Positions 15,979 through 24,470 of a stretch of DNA of 64,000 nt are shown piece by piece. The position numbers and the translations under genes were made by a program. The notes beneath the pieces are model-generated. The model ran no database searches. It worked only from the letters and a program-made list of their open reading frames with translations, and was not told the origin of the DNA. Source of the DNA: Salegentibacter sp. (GTDB taxonomy: Bacteria > Bacteroidota > Bacteroidia > Flavobacteriales > Flavobacteriaceae); assembly GCA_017795085.1 (NCBI GenBank), contig CP051246.1, positions 4,466,514 to 4,530,513 on the forward strand, written 5' to 3'. Numbering within the stretch: position 1 is the stretch's first letter; each line of letters begins with the position of its first letter.

Positions 15979-16677
15979 TTAAAGGGATAAGGTGATTTCA
16001 CTGGTAATAAAGAGCTCGCTACCCGGGTTGCCGGTATAATCTTCATAGCGGTATTGTAAACCCAAAGTAGCTTTGGTATTAGCCCAAATATCATTTCCTA
16101 ATGCGATTGAAAATCGTTGTTCCAGTTTAGGACGTTCTTCTCTTCCCACACTAAATAAGGCCTCGGTATTGCCAATTATAAAAAATTCACTCTGATCTAT
16201 GCGTTGTCCGCTTAAAGGCAATTCTGCCGAAAACCGGTACCGGGTTCGGTATGTAATGATTTCCCTTAATCGTTGTTCAAGCCGTATGCGATGTGCAATT
16301 TTTAAAGCATTGAATTTTCTTGAATGTCCAAATTGTTCGACAATCCTTATTTCATCCTGAATATCTTTATCAAAAATTTCTTTAAAACGATACCTGATTC
16401 CTAAACTTACTTTACTGTAAAAACCAATTTCATAACTGGTAAAATGCGAAAGTTGAAGGTGTTGTGCCTCAAAATTATAATCTTTGTTTTCAAAAAGAAT
16501 ATCCCTGTTGGAAAAGTTGAAATTGTAAGACCAGCGGGAGTTAGTGTTTATATTTAACGAAAATTCAGGATCTATAAGCATGCTAAAATCTTCTTGAGCA
16601 CGTGTTTTCTTATAGCTCACTAGCGCAAAAAACAATAAAAGTCCGACTTGAAAGTTTTTAGAAGATAAGATAATCAT
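15979..16677 (-). CDS. DUF2490 family outer-membrane beta-barrel protein
   Basis: A 232-residue protein with an N-terminal hydrophobic signal (residues 10-27, ending TRAQ) and a series of amphipathic strands (WSYNFNFSNRDIL, YEIGFYSKVSLGIRYRF, RTRYRFSAELPL, TLGLQYRYEDYTG) ending in EITLSL. This pattern, including R.E.R…R.R.R spacing, matches DUF2490. It is probably a small outer-membrane barrel of unknown function. It overlaps the preceding minus-strand gene by 20 bp and is the last gene of the minus-strand run. Confidence 0.8.
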   Translation of the reverse strand: MIILSSKNFQVGLLLFFALVSYKKTRAQEDFSMLIDPEFSLNINTNSRWSYNFNFSNRDILFENKDYNFEAQHLQLSHFTSYEIGFYSKVSLGIRYRFKEIFDKDIQDEIRIVEQFGHSRKFNALKIAHRIRLEQRLREIITYRTRYRFSAELPLSGQRIDQSEFFIIGNTEALFSVGREERPKLEQRFSIALGNDIWANTKATLGLQYRYEDYTGNPGSELFITSEITLSL

Positions 16678-17239
16678 AAGAATTTCGAATTATTTCCCGT
16701 TGGGTTTTAAATTTTCCATTCTCACTAAAAAACATTTCAAACTTTTTTAATTTTCCTTTGTTTTTAACGGCCACGATAATTTCATAATTATCAGGATGAT
16801 GACTGGAAAAAGCAAGGGACTTTAGGAGCAGGTTTTTTATACTTGTTTCATCTGTAGGTAAATATTGTGCCTGTATTTTTTCAATTTTATGTCTTTCGTG
16901 GCTTGTTTTCAGGTATTCTTTAATTTTTTTAAAGCTTGGTTTGGGAAGTTGGTTCTTATCTAAAGTCACTTCAATATCCTGCAAGTTGCCTTCTTTCTCA
17001 AATTCAATACTAAAAATAGAGCCCTGGTATTTAAATTTAGCTTCATAACTTTCTTTTTCTCCATCGGTTTCATGAAAATAACGTAGTTTTCGGGCTTTCT
17101 TGGGAATATTATCAATAAGAATAGAGGAGGCTTCCGGCATTTTTGAGCGGTCTATGCGTTCTTCTTTTTCAATTTTCTTGTTTTGTGCCTGACTTAAAGT
17201 GCTTATAAAACAAAAAATAAGAATAGCTATTTTTTTCAT
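16658..17239 (-). CDS. hypothetical periplasmic protein
   Basis: A 193-residue protein with signal peptide (1-18, ending LSQAQ). The mature part is lysine- and glutamate-rich with short strands (YEAKFKYQGSIFSIEFEKEGNLQDIEVTL), resembling a PepSY-like repeat pair but not clearly assignable. It overlaps the tag gene upstream by 4 bp and the DUF2490 gene downstream by 20 bp, which links its expression to both. The function is unknown. Confidence 0.75.
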   Translation of the reverse strand: MKKIAILIFCFISTLSQAQNKKIEKEERIDRSKMPEASSILIDNIPKKARKLRYFHETDGEKESYEAKFKYQGSIFSIEFEKEGNLQDIEVTLDKNQLPKPSFKKIKEYLKTSHERHKIEKIQAQYLPTDETSIKNLLLKSLAFSSHHPDNYEIIVAVKNKGKLKKFEMFFSENGKFKTQREIIRNSYDYLIF

Positions 17240-17817
17240 GTTCCCATTTTTTTAATTTCATGGTGCCTAAAACAGGAAAGCTCGTGATCGTTCACCATTC
17301 CGGTGGCTTGCATATGCGCGTAAACTACGGTAGGTCCCACAAACTTAAAACCCCGTTTTTTCAAGTCTTTGCTTAATTTGTCGCTAATATTGGTAGTGGC
17401 GGGAGCTTCTTTATAATTTTCAATCTTGTTCTGAATCGGTTTTCCGTCTACAAAACCCCAGATATATTTGCTGAAACTTCCAAATTCTTCCTGGACTTTT
17501 ATAAAAGCCTGCGCGTTGGTTATGGTGGCTCGTACTTTTAGTTTGTTTCTTATAATTCCCGGGTTTTGCAATAAATCTTGAATTTTTTCTTCGGAATAAT
17601 TTGCGATTTCCTTATAATCGAAATCATTAAAAGCTTTTCTGAAATTTTCGCGTTTTCTTAAAACGGTAATCCAGCTTAGGCCTGCCTGAAAAGTTTCGAG
17701 AATAAGAAACTCAAAAATAGTGTTATCATCATACACAGGAATACCCCATTCGGTATCGTGATAGGCTTCATAAAGTGCATCGCCTTCACACCATCCGCAT
17801 CGCTGTAACTCTGCCAT
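17236..17817 (-). CDS. tag: DNA-3-methyladenine glycosylase I
   Basis: A 193-residue Tag enzyme, which excises 3-methyladenine from alkylated DNA. Visible are the N-terminal zinc-site Cys and His (RCGWCEGDALYEAYHDTEWG), the substrate pocket segment (FEFLILETFQAGLSWITVLRKRENFRKAF), GPTVVYAHMQATGMVNDH and the C-terminal zinc ligands in HELSCFRH. Length is normal. It lies in a tightly packed minus-strand run, 2 bp from the TonB-like gene. Confidence 0.96.
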   Translation of the reverse strand: MAELQRCGWCEGDALYEAYHDTEWGIPVYDDNTIFEFLILETFQAGLSWITVLRKRENFRKAFNDFDYKEIANYSEEKIQDLLQNPGIIRNKLKVRATITNAQAFIKVQEEFGSFSKYIWGFVDGKPIQNKIENYKEAPATTNISDKLSKDLKKRGFKFVGPTVVYAHMQATGMVNDHELSCFRHHEIKKMGT

Positions 17818-17819
17818 TG

Positions 17820-18524
17820 TTATGGTTTAAAATTATAGGTAATTGTACCCGGTTGTTCATCTCGTCCGGGCAGTGACGAAAATACGGCATCTGCTGCATA
17901 TTCCAGAGCTTTCTCTGTTAAGCATAGGTTATTAGATTCAGAACTTGCTTTATTAATAGCCGTTGCTATCACCATTCCCCTACTGTTTACGATAATATTT
18001 ACTACAATTTTTCCGGCCCGGTCACAAGTGTAAACCGGGTTGGGAATATGTCTTGCACTTCTGCCTTTTAATGAATAAAATATAGAACTATTTCGCAGGC
18101 CACCTGATTGCCGGGAAATTTCTCTAGAGGTATTATTACCATCGGAAGCTTCCCGCAATTTATCTTCAGTGTTTATTGAATAATTTCCTTGTGAAGTGGT
18201 ATTTTCCGAAGTCCGGTTTTCTTTCTGAGAGGCACTGTTTTTATCAAAAATTTCATCGATTTTTTGCTGAAAGTTTTCTTCCCTTTCTTTTGTGTTTTCG
18301 TTAAAAGCACGATGGGTTTCAGGAGAGTTTTGTGGATCTTGTTCTTTTTCTTCAGTTGTTTTTTGGGGTTCTTCAGTGATTTCTTCCAGATCAATTATCA
18401 TTTCACTAAAATCTTTCCGGTTTTCTGACAAACGAAAATTTAGTAATGCCAATAGCATTATTCCGCAGAATAGGAAAGTTAAGATAAGCGCCTTATGTTT
18501 ATCAAAGAAATCCATTACATGCAT
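17820..18524 (-). CDS. TonB-like energy transducer protein
   Basis: A 234-residue protein with one N-terminal membrane segment (about 13-30, ALILTFLFCGIMLLALLNF), a long charged, low-complexity periplasmic linker rich in E, K, N and S (35-150), and a C-terminal domain (150-234, GRSARHIPNPVYTCDRAGKIVVNIIVNSRG…) that matches the TonB C-terminal fold. A second Met at codon 4 (18515) is an equally possible start. It lacks the usual proline-rich linker. It may link to a particular outer-membrane receptor. It follows truB by 52 bp on the same strand. Confidence 0.8.
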   Translation of the reverse strand: MHVMDFFDKHKALILTFLFCGIMLLALLNFRLSENRKDFSEMIIDLEEITEEPQKTTEEKEQDPQNSPETHRAFNENTKEREENFQQKIDEIFDKNSASQKENRTSENTTSQGNYSINTEDKLREASDGNNTSREISRQSGGLRNSSIFYSLKGRSARHIPNPVYTCDRAGKIVVNIIVNSRGMVIATAINKASSESNNLCLTEKALEYAADAVFSSLPGRDEQPGTITYNFKP

Positions 18525-18576
18525 AACCCGAAAATTAGCGGATTATTTTGAAGGTTAAATAATTATACAAATATGG

Positions 18577-19290
18577 CTAAGCCTGTGTTGAAGGTAATAA
18601 ATTTTGGAAAGAAGAAATAGTATAAGCTTCGGTAAGCTTAAATTCACCAATCCGGGTACGGCATAAAGCGCTAAGGTGTCCTCCGGAATTAAGTTCTTGT
18701 CCAAATTCGTGGGCCAAACTACGAATGTAAGTGCCTTTACTACATACCACTCGAAAATTAATTTTAGGAAAACGGGAAGCATCTATTTCAAAAACTGAAA
18801 TTTCTACTTTTCGTTTTTTTATTTCAACTTCATCGCCTTTTCGGGCATATTCATACAGACGTTTTCCGTCTTTTTTTAAGGCTGAAAATACCGGTGGGGT
18901 TTGTTCAATTTCGCCTATAAATTTTTGGCGTGCCGTTTCGAGTTTTGTTTCAGAAATATGGTTGACAGGATAATTTTGATCTATTTCGGTTTCCAAATCA
19001 AAAGATGGCGTGGTACTACCTAAAGTTACGGTACCGGTATATTCTTTTTCGGCTCCTTGAAGTTCCTGAATGCGTTTGGTAAATTTACCGGTACAGATAA
19101 TTAATAAACCGCTTGCCAATGGGTCTAAGGTGCCCGCATGGCCTACTTTAATTTTTTTGATTTTACAACTTTTCCTAATAAGCCAGCGAACTTTATTAAC
19201 TACCTGAAAGGAGGTCCATTCCAGTGGTTTATCGAACAATAGAATTTGTCCTTCCCTGAATTCTTCAGCTGTAAATTTTTTTTCCCTCAT
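18577..19290 (-). CDS. truB: tRNA pseudouridine(55) synthase
   Basis: A 237-residue TruB, which makes pseudouridine 55 in the T loop of tRNAs. It has the KPLEWTSFQVVNKVRW start, the catalytic motif GHAGTLDPLASG with D56, the EKEYTGTVTLG segment, TPPVFSALKKDGKRLYEYAR and RVVCSKGTYIRSLAHE. The N-terminal 20 residues are charged and the PUA tail is short, common in this group. The start abuts the stop of uppP with no gap, so the two are cotranscribed. Confidence 0.96.
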   Translation of the reverse strand: MREKKFTAEEFREGQILLFDKPLEWTSFQVVNKVRWLIRKSCKIKKIKVGHAGTLDPLASGLLIICTGKFTKRIQELQGAEKEYTGTVTLGSTTPSFDLETEIDQNYPVNHISETKLETARQKFIGEIEQTPPVFSALKKDGKRLYEYARKGDEVEIKKRKVEISVFEIDASRFPKINFRVVCSKGTYIRSLAHEFGQELNSGGHLSALCRTRIGEFKLTEAYTISSFQNLLPSTQA

Positions 19291-20085
19291 TTAATTGTAA
19301 TATCCAATAAGTATGGCTGCTATGCCTACTATAAAGCAATAGATAGCGAAATAGCCGAGTTTACTTTTACGAACAATGGAAATCATCCAGGTACAGGCGG
19401 CAAGACCGGCGATGAAAGCAGCTACAAAACCAATGATTAGTTGTGGTGCAGGCGTGGTGCTTTCTAAAAGATTTCCATCTAATAAGTCTTTAGCTATTTT
19501 TCCAAAGATAAGGGGAACAACCATTAAAAATGAAAAACGGGCAGCTTTGGTTTTATCGTTTCCTAATAAAACTGAGGTGGAAATGGTGGCACCACTACGG
19601 GAAATTCCGGGTAAAATAGCGATGGCTTGTGATATTCCAATTACAAAAGCATTGCTGTAATTCACCTTTTTATCGGTGTTTTTTGCCTTATCGGCGAGCC
19701 AGAGTAAAAGTGCTGTGATAATTAGCATAAATCCAACAAAAATAATATTTCCGCCAAAAAGGCTCTCGAGTTCTTCTTCAAAAAAAACACCTATAAGTAC
19801 AGCCGGAATCATGGAGATTACTATTTTTAGGGAGAATTTGGTTTCTTCATTCCATTTAAATTGAAGAAGTCCGCGGAGGATTTCAGCCACATCTTTTCTA
19901 AAGACCACAATGGTACTTAGGGCAGTGGCAAAATGAAGTAAAACAGTAAAAAGAAGTGATTCTTCAGGAAGGCTGGTATCGCCTAGAATTGCTTTTCCCA
20001 ATTCGAGGTGACCACTTGAAGAAACCGGCAAAAATTCAGTAAGCCCCTGAATTATTCCCAGGATTGCAGCATCAAATTCGTTCAA
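19291..20085 (-). CDS. uppP: undecaprenyl-diphosphatase
   Basis: A 264-residue multi-pass membrane enzyme that recycles undecaprenyl diphosphate to the monophosphate carrier for peptidoglycan and surface polysaccharide. The two active-site motifs are present: GLTEFLPVSSSGHL (about 13-27) and GISRSGATISTSVLLG (about 160-175). About eight hydrophobic segments are visible. It sits between the DUF3098 gene (3-bp gap) and truB (0-bp gap), a standard flavobacterial order. Confidence 0.96.
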   Translation of the reverse strand: MNEFDAAILGIIQGLTEFLPVSSSGHLELGKAILGDTSLPEESLLFTVLLHFATALSTIVVFRKDVAEILRGLLQFKWNEETKFSLKIVISMIPAVLIGVFFEEELESLFGGNIIFVGFMLIITALLLWLADKAKNTDKKVNYSNAFVIGISQAIAILPGISRSGATISTSVLLGNDKTKAARFSFLMVVPLIFGKIAKDLLDGNLLESTTPAPQLIIGFVAAFIAGLAACTWMISIVRKSKLGYFAIYCFIVGIAAILIGYYN

Positions 20086-20088
20086 TGA

Positions 20089-20340
20089 TTAGTTTTTATA
20101 GGGGTTAAGTAATATAGCGTACACTTCTATGGCGAAACCAATTAAAACTAAGGTTGGTGCCAGACGAATTCGCCTAAAATTGTAAATAGCATCATTAAAC
20201 GTATTAGGATCATCGCTGCCCCCGCCTGCCATAAGCAAAAAGCCCAGTGCTATAATTCCTAGCCCGATAAACATAAATTGGTAATTTTTTTTTGCAAAAA
20301 TAAAAGCATGTCCGGGTTTGTTGGACTCTTTCTTTTTCAT
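20089..20340 (-). CDS. DUF3098 small membrane protein
   Basis: An 83-residue protein with two predicted membrane segments (about 22-41 and 61-78) and an N-terminal FAKKNYQFMFIGLGIIALGFLLMAGGGSDDP motif typical of DUF3098. In flavobacteria the family is commonly found beside ftsX and uppP. Here uppP follows after 3 bp, but ftsX is not present upstream in this window. The function is unknown. Confidence 0.88.
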   Translation of the reverse strand: MKKKESNKPGHAFIFAKKNYQFMFIGLGIIALGFLLMAGGGSDDPNTFNDAIYNFRRIRLAPTLVLIGFAIEVYAILLNPYKN

Positions 20341-20408
20341 AGGCTTTGTTTTGTGTTCAAAATAAAGAAATTAAAGCGACTACCACAAATTATTAACGAG
20401 CCTGAGAA

Positions 20409-20442
20409 TAAAAAAAGCCACACATTAATGTGTGACTTTTTC
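20409..20442. terminator. terminator of the 20459-20791 gene
   Basis: AAAAAAG, CACACATTAATGTGTG palindrome and CTTTTTC form a near-perfect stem with A and T flanks, so it can work in both directions. Its main client is the minus-strand gene ending at 20459. Confidence 0.82.
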
Positions 20443-20458
20443 TTTTAAAGTGTTTTTC

Positions 20459-20791
20459 TTATGCCGCGTGGGTTATATCACTATAATGTTTGAGTATTTC
20501 CTCATAGAGCTTTAAACTCTTTTCGTCTTTACGTAAACAGGCTTTTAAAAATCGCTTTATATTCTGGCACTCAAAAGTAATACTGGTATATTGTTTTTTA
20601 CCTACCGGAATTTGCATATCAACTGTTTGCTTGCTATAATTAATCTTTACATTTTTAGCTTCAAAGTATTTTTTGATAATTGCTCGATGCATTATATTAA
20701 AGTCTGGTTTCTCGTGCTTATTTGAAATACTGTATGCAATCAAATTTTTCACATCGTCCAGCAGGTCTTTCTGATTAGTAATAGTTTTCAT
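20459..20791 (-). CDS. hypothetical protein, 110 residues
   Basis: A soluble protein without signal peptide. It is mostly helical at the N terminus (DLLDDVKNLIAYSISNKH) and C terminus (RFLKACLRKDEKSLKLYEEILKHY), with a central strand pair. I recognise no family. The reading frame is flanked by a clear terminator and preceded by about 280 bp of AT-rich DNA, so it is probably a single-gene unit. Confidence 0.65.
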   Translation of the reverse strand: MKTITNQKDLLDDVKNLIAYSISNKHEKPDFNIMHRAIIKKYFEAKNVKINYSKQTVDMQIPVGKKQYTSITFECQNIKRFLKACLRKDEKSLKLYEEILKHYSDITHAA

Positions 20792-21077
20792 AAGAATGGT
20801 TATTTAATTAGCACAGCTAATTTAGTACGAGAATTCTCTTTTGATGTTAAAAAAAAGCTAATAAATTATTGATTAATAATTATTTAGGTTAAGGATTGTG
20901 AGAGAAATATTACAACAAAAACCTTGAAATTTCTTCTTGTGCTATAAAATTTTAATTTGAAAGGGGGTAAGCGGTATCTATTATCAAGACAGAAAACATC
21001 CTAAAAAGAAGTTTTTTCGGGGGGGGGAGCGCCAAAATGTTTGAAGATTTTGTGGGTTTGCTTCGGGCTTATTGATT
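20792..21077. other. intergenic region with a nine-G tract
   Basis: About 285 bp, AT-rich, without a supportable gene. It contains T6-C-G9 at 21012-21027, striking in this low-G+C setting. I see no promoter with good spacing. Confidence 0.5.
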
Positions 21078-21305
21078 TTATTCTTTAAATTTAGCCTCTT
21101 TCTTCTCATTTTGTATACCCATATAATCTTTTTCCAGAGGAAGTAGTTTTGAAATGAGTTTAGTGATGCCAAAAGCAACAATTAGGGCTGAAACCGCAAA
21201 AAACAAGAACTTTATCAACAGGCTGTCACTAAAAGCCATGCTGTAAAAAGCCAAGAAAATTTCGGCGGTTATAAATAATATTTTGACACTTATTTTTAAA
21301 ATCAT
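21078..21305 (-). CDS. small membrane protein, hypothetical
   Basis: A 75-residue frame with two hydrophobic segments (about 3-24 and 28-52, KFLFFAVSALIVAFGITKLI) and a charged tail (EKDYMGIQNEKKEAKFKE), so a plausible two-pass inner-membrane protein with cytoplasmic ends. It stands alone between AT-rich spacers and I recognise no family. The composition (K/E-rich tail after the second segment) looks like a real protein, but it is short. Confidence 0.5.
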   Translation of the reverse strand: MILKISVKILFITAEIFLAFYSMAFSDSLLIKFLFFAVSALIVAFGITKLISKLLPLEKDYMGIQNEKKEAKFKE

Positions 21306-21486
21306 TGCTTATTGCTGTCTCTTTTCAAAGATACAACCAAAAAACCTTATTTTTTGAGTGAAGAAAATGTTTGACTAAAATTTAACGCTATGAAAATGTG
21401 GGGGTTAAACTTATTAGTTAAAAAATCTTAAACTTAAGCGACAGATTTTTAATAATTGTAAATTGTTTTGAAAAAATTGTCTTATT

Positions 21487-23007
21487 TTGAAGAAAGCTAC
21501 AAAGTTTATAGGGATAGGCCTCGGGATTTTCATCATTCTGCTTATTTTGTTGGTTATTATTAACAATCTTATTGAAATTGAAATAAAACAAGGCCTGGAA
21601 GAAACACTTTCACAAAATAACTTTACTTATGAAAAGCTTGATGTATCTCTTTTAAACCGAAAGGCCGAGGTAGAGAAACCTGAATTTGAATTGGAGGGGA
21701 AATCTCTTTCAGCCGCAAGGATAAGTATAGATGATATTTCCATTTTTGAATATCTTTTTAATAAAAAAATAGAAATTGGAGAACTGTTTTTAAAAGAACC
21801 AAACTTTAAATTGGATAAATCTCAAAGCCATAATGCCGATAAACAAAGCGAGAAGAAAGACTTTGCAGAAGATATCCTGATTAAAAAAATCAATATAGAA
21901 AAAGGTGAGCTAACTCTTACTGAAAACGATTCAGCAAAAGCTTTAATATATGGAAAATTCACGCAATTTCAACTTGAAAATTTTCAACTGAATAAAAAAA
22001 CCATCAATCAAACACCGCCTTTTTCCTATGATGCTTATAATTTTAAAGGAGATTCCTTGTTTTTTCAAATGGATAGCCGCCACCATCTTACCGCTGGTGA
22101 AATCAATATTAAAAACGGGGCTACTACGGTTAAGGATATCAGGATAATTCCGCTTTACGGGAAAAAGGAATTTCAGCGGCATATTCCTCACGAATTAGAC
22201 CGATTCGATTTAAAAAGAATCAAGGAAATCAGTTTTAGTAATATTCAATGGGAAATAAAGAACGACAGTCTTCAGCTTCGTAATACACTTACTCAAATAA
22301 ACGGAGCCCATTTAGAAATCTATCGGGATAAATTGCAAAAAGAAGACACCAGGCAAAAAGAAATGTATAGTCAGATGATTAGGAATTTGCCTGTTAAAAT
22401 AAAACTGGATACACTGCGATTGCATAATGTTTATATTAGATATGAAGAAAATGTTGCCAAAGACCGAAAACCTGGGGTTGTTGATTTTGAAAACCTTAAC
22501 GCGAGTATTTATAATCTTTCAAATATAGGGATGAATAAAGCCGGTTTTCCTCAAACTGAAATAGATGTACAAACTGATTTTATGAAAGAAGCTCCGGTTA
22601 AAGTGAACTGGGTTTTTGACATAAGTAACAGGAATGATGCGTTTAAAATCTCGGGAACTATGGGCCTGCTTTCAGCTACTGCTATGAACCGTATGCTGCA
22701 GCCGGCTATGAACGTAAAAGCCGATGGTGACTTAGACGATATGGCTTTTAATTATGCGGGAAATAAAAATATAGCCTGGGGAGATTTGAGTTTGCTTTAC
22801 AATAATTTTAAAGTTGAGATTTTGCGAAAAGATGGCACCAGAAAAAATAAGGTGTTTTCGGCTATTGCAAACTTAATTATCAAAAACAACTCAAAATCGG
22901 GTAATTTTGAACACAAAAATCTAAAGATAGAAAGAAATAAAACCCGTTCTTTCTGGAATTATCTTTGGCTTATGGTTCGTGAAGGAGCATTAAAATCTTT
23001 TATTTAG
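21487..23007 (+). CDS. membrane-anchored AsmA/DUF748-like protein, hypothetical
   Basis: A 506-residue protein with a TTG start and an N-terminal membrane anchor (about 6-27, FIGIGLGIFIILLILLVIINN), followed by a long periplasmic beta-rich part (LSAARISIDDISIFEYLFNKKIEIGELFLKEPNFKL; later INIEKGELTLTEND). This IEIGEL…EPNF pattern is what AsmA-like and DUF748-like proteins show near the anchor. The C terminus (NYLWLMVREGALKSFI) is hydrophobic. A role in envelope lipid or protein handling is a family inference only. The stop overlaps that of the convergent stress-protein gene by 4 bp. Confidence 0.7.
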   Translation: MKKATKFIGIGLGIFIILLILLVIINNLIEIEIKQGLEETLSQNNFTYEKLDVSLLNRKAEVEKPEFELEGKSLSAARISIDDISIFEYLFNKKIEIGELFLKEPNFKLDKSQSHNADKQSEKKDFAEDILIKKINIEKGELTLTENDSAKALIYGKFTQFQLENFQLNKKTINQTPPFSYDAYNFKGDSLFFQMDSRHHLTAGEINIKNGATTVKDIRIIPLYGKKEFQRHIPHELDRFDLKRIKEISFSNIQWEIKNDSLQLRNTLTQINGAHLEIYRDKLQKEDTRQKEMYSQMIRNLPVKIKLDTLRLHNVYIRYEENVAKDRKPGVVDFENLNASIYNLSNIGMNKAGFPQTEIDVQTDFMKEAPVKVNWVFDISNRNDAFKISGTMGLLSATAMNRMLQPAMNVKADGDLDDMAFNYAGNKNIAWGDLSLLYNNFKVEILRKDGTRKNKVFSAIANLIIKNNSKSGNFEHKNLKIERNKTRSFWNYLWLMVREGALKSFI

Positions 23008-23837
23008 ATTCTGAAAGTTACCACTGGACGTTTGGCATGATTTACGAGATCTTCGCTTATGCTTCCGTTAAAAAAGTGAGCCAGCCCTTTGCGGCCGTGC
23101 GTGCTAATACCAATTAAACCGGCATTCATTTTTTTTGCGAAGTTTAAGACTCCTTTTTCTACACTAACATCGTTATAAACGTGGGTGCCAGAATTTTCAA
23201 TTCCCGATTCATTTGAAAAGCTCTCAAGGCGTTCGTATGCATCCTGACTGGTCATAAAATTATTAGGAGTATTTATATAAAGTAAGTGTAGTTTAGCCGA
23301 TATTTTCTTTGCAAAATCAGCAGCTTTTTTAAGGGTATGTTTGTTAGAGTGGTTAGCATCGGTTGCAAAAACAAAATTTTCGATTATAAAATCGCCGGGT
23401 TGTTCATTTTTAATCACCAGTACCGGGATATTTGATGTACGAACTACTTTTTCGGTATTACTTCCTATAAACATTTCTTTAAAGCCGCTGGCGCCATGAG
23501 AGCCCATAACAATAAGATCGCAGTTTTTTTCTTCACTAACTTCCCTAATCCCTTCAAAAGCCTGATGAAATAAAACGGTTTCGTGTACTTGAATGTCTTT
23601 TAAATAAGGTCTTTTAAGGAGTTTGGCAAATCGCTGATGAGCCAATTTCATAAAAAAAATAGATTCAGGTAGATTGTGGCTTCCACTGCCTTGAATGGGG
23701 TCTATAAGTTGTAAAGGCAGCTCTAACATATGCAGTAAATAAATTTCACTTTTAAATTTTTTAGCCAGTTGCGCGGCTACTTTTAATGCATTTTCAGCCT
23801 GATCTGAAAAATCGGTGGGGACGAGTATTTTTTTCAT
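23004..23837 (-). CDS. universal stress protein, tandem UspA domains
   Basis: A 277-residue protein with two UspA domains (1-145 and 150-277). The first starts KKILVPTDFSDQAENAL and carries a full nucleotide-binding loop GSHGASGFKEMFIGS; the second ends with STHGRKGLAHFFNGS, so both loops keep the G-2x-G-9x-GS pattern and probably bind ATP. It is cytosolic. The gene stands alone on the minus strand, convergent with the AsmA-like gene and divergent from the rimP operon. Confidence 0.94.
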   Translation of the reverse strand: MKKILVPTDFSDQAENALKVAAQLAKKFKSEIYLLHMLELPLQLIDPIQGSGSHNLPESIFFMKLAHQRFAKLLKRPYLKDIQVHETVLFHQAFEGIREVSEEKNCDLIVMGSHGASGFKEMFIGSNTEKVVRTSNIPVLVIKNEQPGDFIIENFVFATDANHSNKHTLKKAADFAKKISAKLHLLYINTPNNFMTSQDAYERLESFSNESGIENSGTHVYNDVSVEKGVLNFAKKMNAGLIGISTHGRKGLAHFFNGSISEDLVNHAKRPVVTFRI

Positions 23838-23930
23838 CGGATTGGTGTAAATAATTTAAAATGATTGTGTTATTAAAGTTAAGAATAAATTTTCATTTAC
23901 GGGTGGGTTTTCATTCTGTGAAATTATTAT

Positions 23931-23938
23931 TATATTTG
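23931..23938 (+). promoter_or_regulatory. promoter -7 element of rimP-nusA-infB
   Basis: TATATTTG matches TAnnTTTG; the -33 area has only GTTTTC. Transcription would start near 23943, before the leader hairpin. Confidence 0.6.
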
Positions 23939-23964
23939 CAGCGTTGAAACTAAAAAAGTACAGC

Positions 23965-23989
23965 GAGGGGACGAAAGTCCCCTCTTTTT
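23965..23989 (+). promoter_or_regulatory. intrinsic-terminator hairpin in the rimP-nusA-infB leader
   Basis: GAGGGGAC (23965-23972), a GAAA tetraloop and GTCCCCTC (23977-23984) form a perfect, GC-rich 8-bp stem followed by five T. It has every feature of an intrinsic terminator, yet lies 7 bp before the rimP start codon and downstream of the operon promoter. No other gene ends here on the plus strand, so it probably acts as an attenuator of the operon. Confidence 0.8.
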
Positions 23990-23996
23990 GTAAACT

Positions 23997-24458
23997 ATGT
24001 TGAAGGAGAAGGTAGAGAAATTGCTGGAAGCAGCATTAAACAATTATAGTTCCTTATTTTTAATAAGCCTTGAAATAAAATCTGGTAATAATATTTCCGT
24101 AATTATTGACGGGGATAAAGGGGTTTCAGTAAATGATTGTATTGAAATTAGCCGGCAAATCGAACATAACCTTGACAGGGATGCAGAAGATTTCTCTTTA
24201 GAAGTGAGTTCGGCCGGGGTTTCCAGCCCTTTGCAAATGCCAAGACAATTCAGGAAAAATATCGGGCGTAAGCTTCAGGTGAAAACTGAAGACCGTGAAA
24301 TTGAAGCCCAGCTTACCGAAGCTACCGATTCAGAAATAAAACTAAACTGGAAAACCAGGGAGCCTAAACCGGTTGGTAAGGGCAAGCATACGGTAAAAAA
24401 AGAAGCCGTGATCCCTTATTCAGAAATTGTAGAAGCAAAAGTTATGATAACATTTTAA
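23997..24458 (+). CDS. rimP: ribosome maturation factor RimP
   Basis: A 153-residue RimP, needed for 30S subunit maturation. The N-terminal domain has SLEIKSGNNISVIIDGDKGVSVNDCIEISRQIEHNLD and the conserved FSLEVSSAGVSSPLQMPRQFRKNIGRKL; the C-terminal SH3-like domain carries LQVKTEDREIEAQL…IPYSEIVEAKV. It is the first gene of rimP-nusA-infB (gap of 12 bp to nusA). The start ATG lies immediately after the leader hairpin. Confidence 0.95.
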   Translation: MLKEKVEKLLEAALNNYSSLFLISLEIKSGNNISVIIDGDKGVSVNDCIEISRQIEHNLDRDAEDFSLEVSSAGVSSPLQMPRQFRKNIGRKLQVKTEDREIEAQLTEATDSEIKLNWKTREPKPVGKGKHTVKKEAVIPYSEIVEAKVMITF

Positions 24459-24470
24459 TCGCAAATTGAT

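Noticed and set aside
20984..21181. A 65-codon minus-strand frame across the G9 tract
   Set aside because: It overlaps most of the better small membrane protein gene in another frame and has no recognisable features.
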